A stretch of 7,658 bases of DNA, taken from positions 1 to 7,658 of the forward strand of contig JAFPLG010000110.1 in the NCBI GenBank assembly GCA_017402895.1, read 5' to 3'. The stretch is from Paludibacteraceae bacterium. GTDB lineage: Bacteria; Bacteroidota; Bacteroidia; Bacteroidales; Paludibacteraceae. Every line of letters starts with the position of its first letter. Within the stretch, counting starts at the first letter, position 1. Position numbers and translations under genes: made by a program. Positions 4,498-7,658 of this stretch are shown here, in pieces. Under the pieces are notes generated by a model. The model searched no databases, was not told where the DNA came from, and was given only the letters and a program-made list of their open reading frames with translations.

Positions 4498-5883
4498 ATG
4501 GACACAGAACGATTCGAATTATTCAACCAGAAACTCTCGCCGAGCGGTCGGTATATCTGCAATATCTACCAGGATAAGCAGACCCGGTTGTTTACGTTGG
4601 AACTGATCACCAAGGTGGGCGGTTTTGAGTTCTATCATCTGCCGGAAGATGAAGAGCAAATGACGCCAAGTGATATAGTCGTCTGGGGAGCTGGAGAGGA
4701 CGTGCTCTTCTATTCTACCGGCAACTTTAAACGCGTGCATGCGTATGATATTCCGCATCGTCAGACGTGTTCGAAGGATGTGCCCGACGGACAAGTGGTG
4801 GTGTATGACGGTGTGTCGAAATTGCTGTTCAAGAAAAAACTGTATTCCGACGGCAAGAAGGACTATTATTCTACGGAAGATGAGTTGGCTTTCTCGGATT
4901 GTATGGCCGGGGAGCCGGCGGCTAAGGTCCTGCCGTTGACGAATAGCCCCATGACCCTATGGTTGCGAAAGAAGTCTATCACCCAGTATTATGGTCGAGA
5001 TGTATGGCAAATAGCGGTCTATTCAACCGAAAAACGGAAACTTTTGACAGATGATATCGGACTATATGCCATAGAGAATAGTATTCGTTCGGCTAAGGAG
5101 GGGTGGATCAATTTCTATGGATATAAGGCGGACGAGCAGGCTTTTTTCTGGGTGAATTATCATGTGGGCGAGCAGGAGATTTTTGTGCTTGAATATCCTG
5201 ATACTAAGCCTATTATGGATATGCGATGGGTGGAGAAGGACGGTTGCTGGCGCGCTATTATCAATGGCGAGGTGATTAGCCCTCGTCCCTTCTATTACGA
5301 CAATCTCTATTCGCTGCCGGTCAAGATCCAGGCACAGTCAATCCCCTTGGAACTATTAGAACTAATCGAGCCGGGAAGCGAAGAAGTGAAACGTCAGCGT
5401 GCGGAGCAGAAAGCCAAACGATTGGCCGAGACCAAGGCACTTTATGAAGCCAACAATACTTCGGCAGACGACTTGATTCGTCGTGCCAGTGGGGGAGAAT
5501 CGCGATTCTGGCAAGGCCTGAAGATGCGGCGTCGTGAGCGAACCGTAGAGGCGCAAGATCGAAAACGAAGAGCCGCGTCAAGCATGACGTATGGTGATAC
5601 GGTGCTGTATTTTGTGCTGATTACCTTGCTGTTTTTGGGCATGGTAGTAGGTGCGGTGATGTATGTGGCCTACAACGGGTATCTGGGACCGGTTGCGATG
5701 CGCAATATATTCTCAAGCGGAGCGGCTCTTTTTATGGGATGGGTGGCAACGATTATCAATATGCGTTCGCATAGGGGTAGTGGATGGCAACCGCTTAGTC
5801 GAACCGGTAAAATCGTGCTGACAGTCTTCTGTCTGGTGGTTGTATTGGCTGGTTTGTTGATATGTGTGAAGATGTTTGGCTGA
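4498..5883 (+). CDS. Unrecognised membrane protein, three C-terminal helices
   Basis: I do not recognise this 461-aa protein. Residues 1 to about 285 are hydrophilic and look beta-rich, with repeated short strands such as SGRYICNIYQD, DVLFYSTGNFKRVHAYDI and DVWQIAVYSTEKRKLLTDD. These resemble blades of a TolB/WD40-like propeller, but that is only an impression. Residues 295-362 are very rich in Arg, Lys, Glu and Ala (EEVKRQRAEQKAKRLAETKA) and probably form a helical linker, interrupted by GGES. Three hydrophobic segments follow at about 368-392, 404-421 and 437-458. There is no signal peptide, so the large domain is probably cytoplasmic and tethered to the inner membrane. It starts 18 bp after tatD and is likely the last gene of the operon. 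No catalytic motif is evident. Confidence 0.85.
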   Translation: MDTERFELFNQKLSPSGRYICNIYQDKQTRLFTLELITKVGGFEFYHLPEDEEQMTPSDIVVWGAGEDVLFYSTGNFKRVHAYDIPHRQTCSKDVPDGQVVVYDGVSKLLFKKKLYSDGKKDYYSTEDELAFSDCMAGEPAAKVLPLTNSPMTLWLRKKSITQYYGRDVWQIAVYSTEKRKLLTDDIGLYAIENSIRSAKEGWINFYGYKADEQAFFWVNYHVGEQEIFVLEYPDTKPIMDMRWVEKDGCWRAIINGEVISPRPFYYDNLYSLPVKIQAQSIPLELLELIEPGSEEVKRQRAEQKAKRLAETKALYEANNTSADDLIRRASGGESRFWQGLKMRRRERTVEAQDRKRRAASSMTYGDTVLYFVLITLLFLGMVVGAVMYVAYNGYLGPVAMRNIFSSGAALFMGWVATIINMRSHRGSGWQPLSRTGKIVLTVFCLVVVLAGLLICVKMFG

Positions 5884-5946
5884 TTGGCATAATTGCATTG
5901 TAATCGGCAAAATTAGAGAAAAAAGCAAAAAAAATATTCTTTTTTC
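5879..5946 (+). terminator. Weak candidate terminator after operon
   Basis: GCTGATT (5879-5885, spanning the stop codon) can pair with AATCGGC (5902-5908) with one G-T pair. An A/T-only stem follows, GAAAAAAG (5918-5925) with CTTTTTTC (5939-5946), ending in a run of T. The A/T stem is weak, so the call rests mainly on its position between the operon end and the next promoter. Confidence 0.3.
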
Positions 5947-5966
5947 GTGAAAAAGTGCGCGTAAAA

Positions 5967-5998
5967 TTTGCGTATATGTTTTTTTTGTAGTATCTTTG
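5967..5998 (+). promoter_or_regulatory. Bacteroidetes-type promoter for tRNA-Ser(GGA)
   Basis: TTTG (5967-5970), a 20-bp spacer and TATCTTTG (5991-5998) match the phylum consensus fully and have the same spacing as the other two promoters here. Transcription would begin near 6005, giving a leader of about 29 nt before the tRNA. No second promoter is visible before exbB, so this one may serve it too. Confidence 0.78.
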
Positions 5999-6033
5999 TA
6001 GCCGATTTGAAATATAGCGCGCTTGCGTGCGAA

Positions 6034-6121
6034 GGAGAGATGCTCGAGTGGTTGAAGAGGCACGCCTGGAAAGCGTGTAAACTCCAAAAGGGTTTCCGGG
6101 GTTCGAATCCCCGTCTCTCCG
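6034..6121 (+). tRNA. tRNA-Ser(GGA)
   Basis: An 88-nt class II tRNA. The acceptor stem pairs GGAGAGA (6034-6040) with TCTCTCC (6114-6120), and the discriminator is G (6121). The anticodon stem CACGC/GCGTG encloses loop CTGGAAA, giving anticodon GGA, which reads UCC and UCU. The T arm contains GGTTCGAATCC, and a long variable arm precedes it. CCA is not encoded; as in the other serine tRNA of this window, CAA follows the discriminator. Confidence 0.96.
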
Positions 6122-6176
6122 CAAAGAGAAAAACAAAACATCAAATACAAACAAAATTAACAAAAATTTTAATCAC

Positions 6177-7034
6177 ATGAAAAAAGTATTTGCCACCCTT
6201 ACGGTGCTTGCAATGATTACTTTTGGTAACGTTGCTGTTATGGCGCAGGATGCAGCTGCTCCTGCTCAGGATGAACAAAAGGTAGAAGCTCCTGCTACGG
6301 ACACCGCAGCTGTTGCTGAGGAAGCTCCTGCAGCCGAGGAAACTGTTGCTGAGGAAGCCGCTCCTGCAGAGGAAGGCGGTCCTGTTGCACTTCACAAGAC
6401 CTTAAAGACCAAATTCATTGAAGGTGGTGCCGGCTTTATGGCAGCAACCTTGTTGTGCTTGGTATTCGGTTTGGCTCTTTGTATTGAGCGTATCATTTAT
6501 CTGTCGCTTAGCAAGACGAACACAAAGAAACTGTTGGCCGAGATCGAGGCAGCTCTGAAGAAGGGTGGCATCGAGGCAGCTCTGGAGGTTTGCCGTAACA
6601 CCCGTGGTCCGGTGGCTTCGATATTCTATCAGGGTCTGAGCCGCTACGACGAGGGTATCGACGTAGTAGAGAAGACTGTTTCGAGTTATGGTGGCGTTCA
6701 ACTCGGTTTGCTTGAGAAGAACCTGAGCTGGATCTCGCTCTTTATCTCGATTGCTCCGTCTCTGGGATTCTTGGGAACGATTATTGGTATGATCGCTGCA
6801 TTCGATAAGATCCAGCAAGTAGGTGATATCTCGGCTACGGTTGTTGCCGGTGGTATCAAGGTGGCTCTGTTGACCACGTTGCTCGGTTTGATCATCGCTA
6901 TCGTTCTGCAGTTGTTCTACAACTACATTCTGAGCCTCATCGAGGGTCTGGTTAACGAGATGGAAGACAGCTCGATTAGTCTGCTTGACCTCGTAGTAGA
7001 GTACGCTGATTCGAAGAAATCGCAGAAGAAGTAA
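6177..7034 (+). CDS. exbB: MotA/TolQ/ExbB proton-channel protein
   Basis: ExbB forms the inner-membrane proton channel that, with ExbD, energises TonB-dependent uptake across the outer membrane. The 285-aa product starts with a clear signal peptide (MKKVFATLTVLAMITFGNVAVMA, cleavage near residue 23). An acidic Ala/Pro/Glu linker follows (about 24-68) and should lie in the periplasm. Helix 1 is near 84-110. The family core follows a cytoplasmic domain: helix 2 at about 184-208, with LGTIIGMIAAF, and helix 3 at about 222-250, with GGIKVALLTTLLGLIIAI. T201 and the TT pair at 233-234 fit the polar channel-lining positions of the family. The linker resembles those of other Bacteroidetes ExbB proteins and is absent from E. 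coli ExbB. TolQ is the alternative, but the downstream exbD favours ExbB. The gene begins 55 bp after tRNA-Ser with an A-rich leader. Confidence 0.93.
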   Translation: MKKVFATLTVLAMITFGNVAVMAQDAAAPAQDEQKVEAPATDTAAVAEEAPAAEETVAEEAAPAEEGGPVALHKTLKTKFIEGGAGFMAATLLCLVFGLALCIERIIYLSLSKTNTKKLLAEIEAALKKGGIEAALEVCRNTRGPVASIFYQGLSRYDEGIDVVEKTVSSYGGVQLGLLEKNLSWISLFISIAPSLGFLGTIIGMIAAFDKIQQVGDISATVVAGGIKVALLTTLLGLIIAIVLQLFYNYILSLIEGLVNEMEDSSISLLDLVVEYADSKKSQKK

Positions 7035-7038
7035 TCTA

Positions 7039-7055
7039 TAGGATACTGAATCCTA
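7039..7055 (+). other. Small hairpin just after exbB
   Basis: TAGGAT (7039-7044) and ATCCTA (7050-7055) form a 6-bp stem with a 5-nt loop, 5 bp after the exbB stop. No T run follows, so full termination is unlikely. It could mark a processing site or protect the exbB message. The rest of the 65-bp gap is A-rich leader for the next gene, with no promoter box. Confidence 0.35.
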
Positions 7056-7099
7056 CATGGGAACAAAAGAATATTAACCCTAAAAAAGATTAATTCACT

Positions 7100-7582
7100 A
7101 TGCAAAATTATAAGTTAATAGCCAAAGTCTCGCTGATCTCGCTGCTCGTGATTGGTATCGTTATGGCGGTGCTGTTCTACGTCGGCGGTAATCTGACAGA
7201 GACTCATATTGTGGCTGGTGATGAGTTGGCTATTCCACGCTTCACCGACTTGTTCCTCACTTGGAACTATATCCTGCTCGGACTCGTGTGCTTGATCACA
7301 CTCTGCTTCGTATGCATGAACTATATCGAACTCTGGAAGACCAACCAAAAGAAAGCCATCACCACGACAGCTGTGCTTTGCGGTTTCGTGCTGCTGGCCG
7401 TTATCTGCTGGTTCCTCGGTTCGCCGGAGAAGATCAATATCATCGGATACGAGGGCACCGACAACCAGGGCGCATGGGCTCAGTTGAGCGACATGATGAT
7501 CTATCTGTGCTACTTCCTGTTGGGCGGTACGTTGCTGACCATTCTGGGTGGCTGGATATATACGAAAACCCTAAATAAGTAA
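7100..7582 (+). CDS. Four-helix membrane protein between exbB and exbD
   Basis: The 160-aa product is almost wholly hydrophobic. Predicted membrane segments lie at about 7-28, 53-76, 88-108 and 132-154. Two loops, about 29-52 (GNLTETHIVAGDELAIPRF) and 109-131 (GSPEKINIIGYEGTDNQGAW), fall on the same side. With a cytoplasmic N-terminus both would be periplasmic, and the basic segment KTNQKKA (80-86) would be cytoplasmic, obeying the positive-inside rule. I cannot name the family. Its position between exbB and exbD, 65 bp and 13 bp from each, suggests an accessory subunit or assembly factor of the TonB-energising complex. Genes of this size are often found at this position in Bacteroidetes, which is my recollection and not a search result. 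The start at 7100 is the first Met and follows an A/T-rich leader. Confidence 0.87.
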   Translation: MQNYKLIAKVSLISLLVIGIVMAVLFYVGGNLTETHIVAGDELAIPRFTDLFLTWNYILLGLVCLITLCFVCMNYIELWKTNQKKAITTTAVLCGFVLLAVICWFLGSPEKINIIGYEGTDNQGAWAQLSDMMIYLCYFLLGGTLLTILGGWIYTKTLNK

Positions 7583-7595
7583 AAACCAATTTGTT

Positions 7596-7658
7596 ATGGC
7601 AAAGAAAATCCCACAGATCAATGCCAGTTCAATGGCGGATATCTCATTTCTGCTTTTG
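7596..7658 (+). CDS. exbD: ExbD biopolymer-transport protein, 5' part
   Basis: Only 21 codons are present before the window ends. They read MAKKIPQINASSMADISFLLL, the characteristic start of Bacteroidetes ExbD: a short basic cytoplasmic tail, then the single membrane helix opening with the (A/S)xADI(S/A)FLLL block. The Asp at position 15 fits the conserved proton-relaying residue of the family. The start lies 13 bp after the preceding stop, so it is almost certainly in the same operon as exbB. Confidence 0.88.
   Translation, partial: MAKKIPQINASSMADISFLLL

Noticed and set aside
5713..6163. Minus-strand frames of 122-145 codons across the tRNA-Ser(GGA) region
   Set aside because: They cover the tRNA, its promoter and the end of a clear plus-strand gene; the similarity to tRNA-derived sequence explains the open frame.

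Overview
The window looks like a chromosomal piece of a Bacteroidetes (Bacteroidales-like) bacterium. Three intergenic sites match the phylum's unusual promoter, TTTG-N20-TAnnTTTG. Start codons follow A-rich leaders and not Shine-Dalgarno sequences. The gene families are also typical of the phylum: a PCMD-like surface protein, the long QueA form, and exbB / small membrane protein / exbD. I cannot name a genus.

Layout. Positions 1-710 hold the 3' part of a secreted PCMD-type (putative carbohydrate metabolism domain) protein. Positions 711-979 are a gene-free stretch packed with hairpins, lying between that gene and a convergent tRNA-Ser(UGA) (980-1064, minus strand). The tRNA promoter (1106-1137, minus) stands back to back with the promoter (1153-1184, plus) of a tight operon: a RlmL-like THUMP RNA methyltransferase (1204-2397), QueA (2394-3644), a TatD-family metal hydrolase (3634-4479) and an unrecognised three-helix membrane protein (4498-5883). 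A second promoter (5967-5998) drives tRNA-Ser(GGA) (6034-6121). The TonB-energising cluster follows with no promoter of its own visible: exbB (6177-7034), a four-helix membrane protein (7100-7582) and the first 21 codons of exbD (7596 onward).

The genes form two functional groups. The first is RNA modification (rRNA guanine-N2 methylation and tRNA queuosine) with a TatD nuclease. The second is energy supply for TonB-dependent outer-membrane uptake, with a serine tRNA at each end of the RNA operon.

The most interesting signal is a set of six short arrays of 7-bp degenerate tandem units (28-40 bp each). All six lie within 2.9 kb of the rlmL-queA-tatD operon, and I saw none elsewhere in the window. 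Five share a consensus near NNTNACC on one strand or the other; one uses NNNTCAG. Four lie inside coding sequence and encode non-conserved loops. Two lie on gene junctions and supply the overlapping stop and start codons. They resemble the heptanucleotide STRR repeats known from cyanobacteria, but here they sit inside conserved housekeeping genes. A second signal is the hairpin-rich region downstream of tRNA-Ser(UGA), which contains an imperfect copy of the tRNA 3' end.
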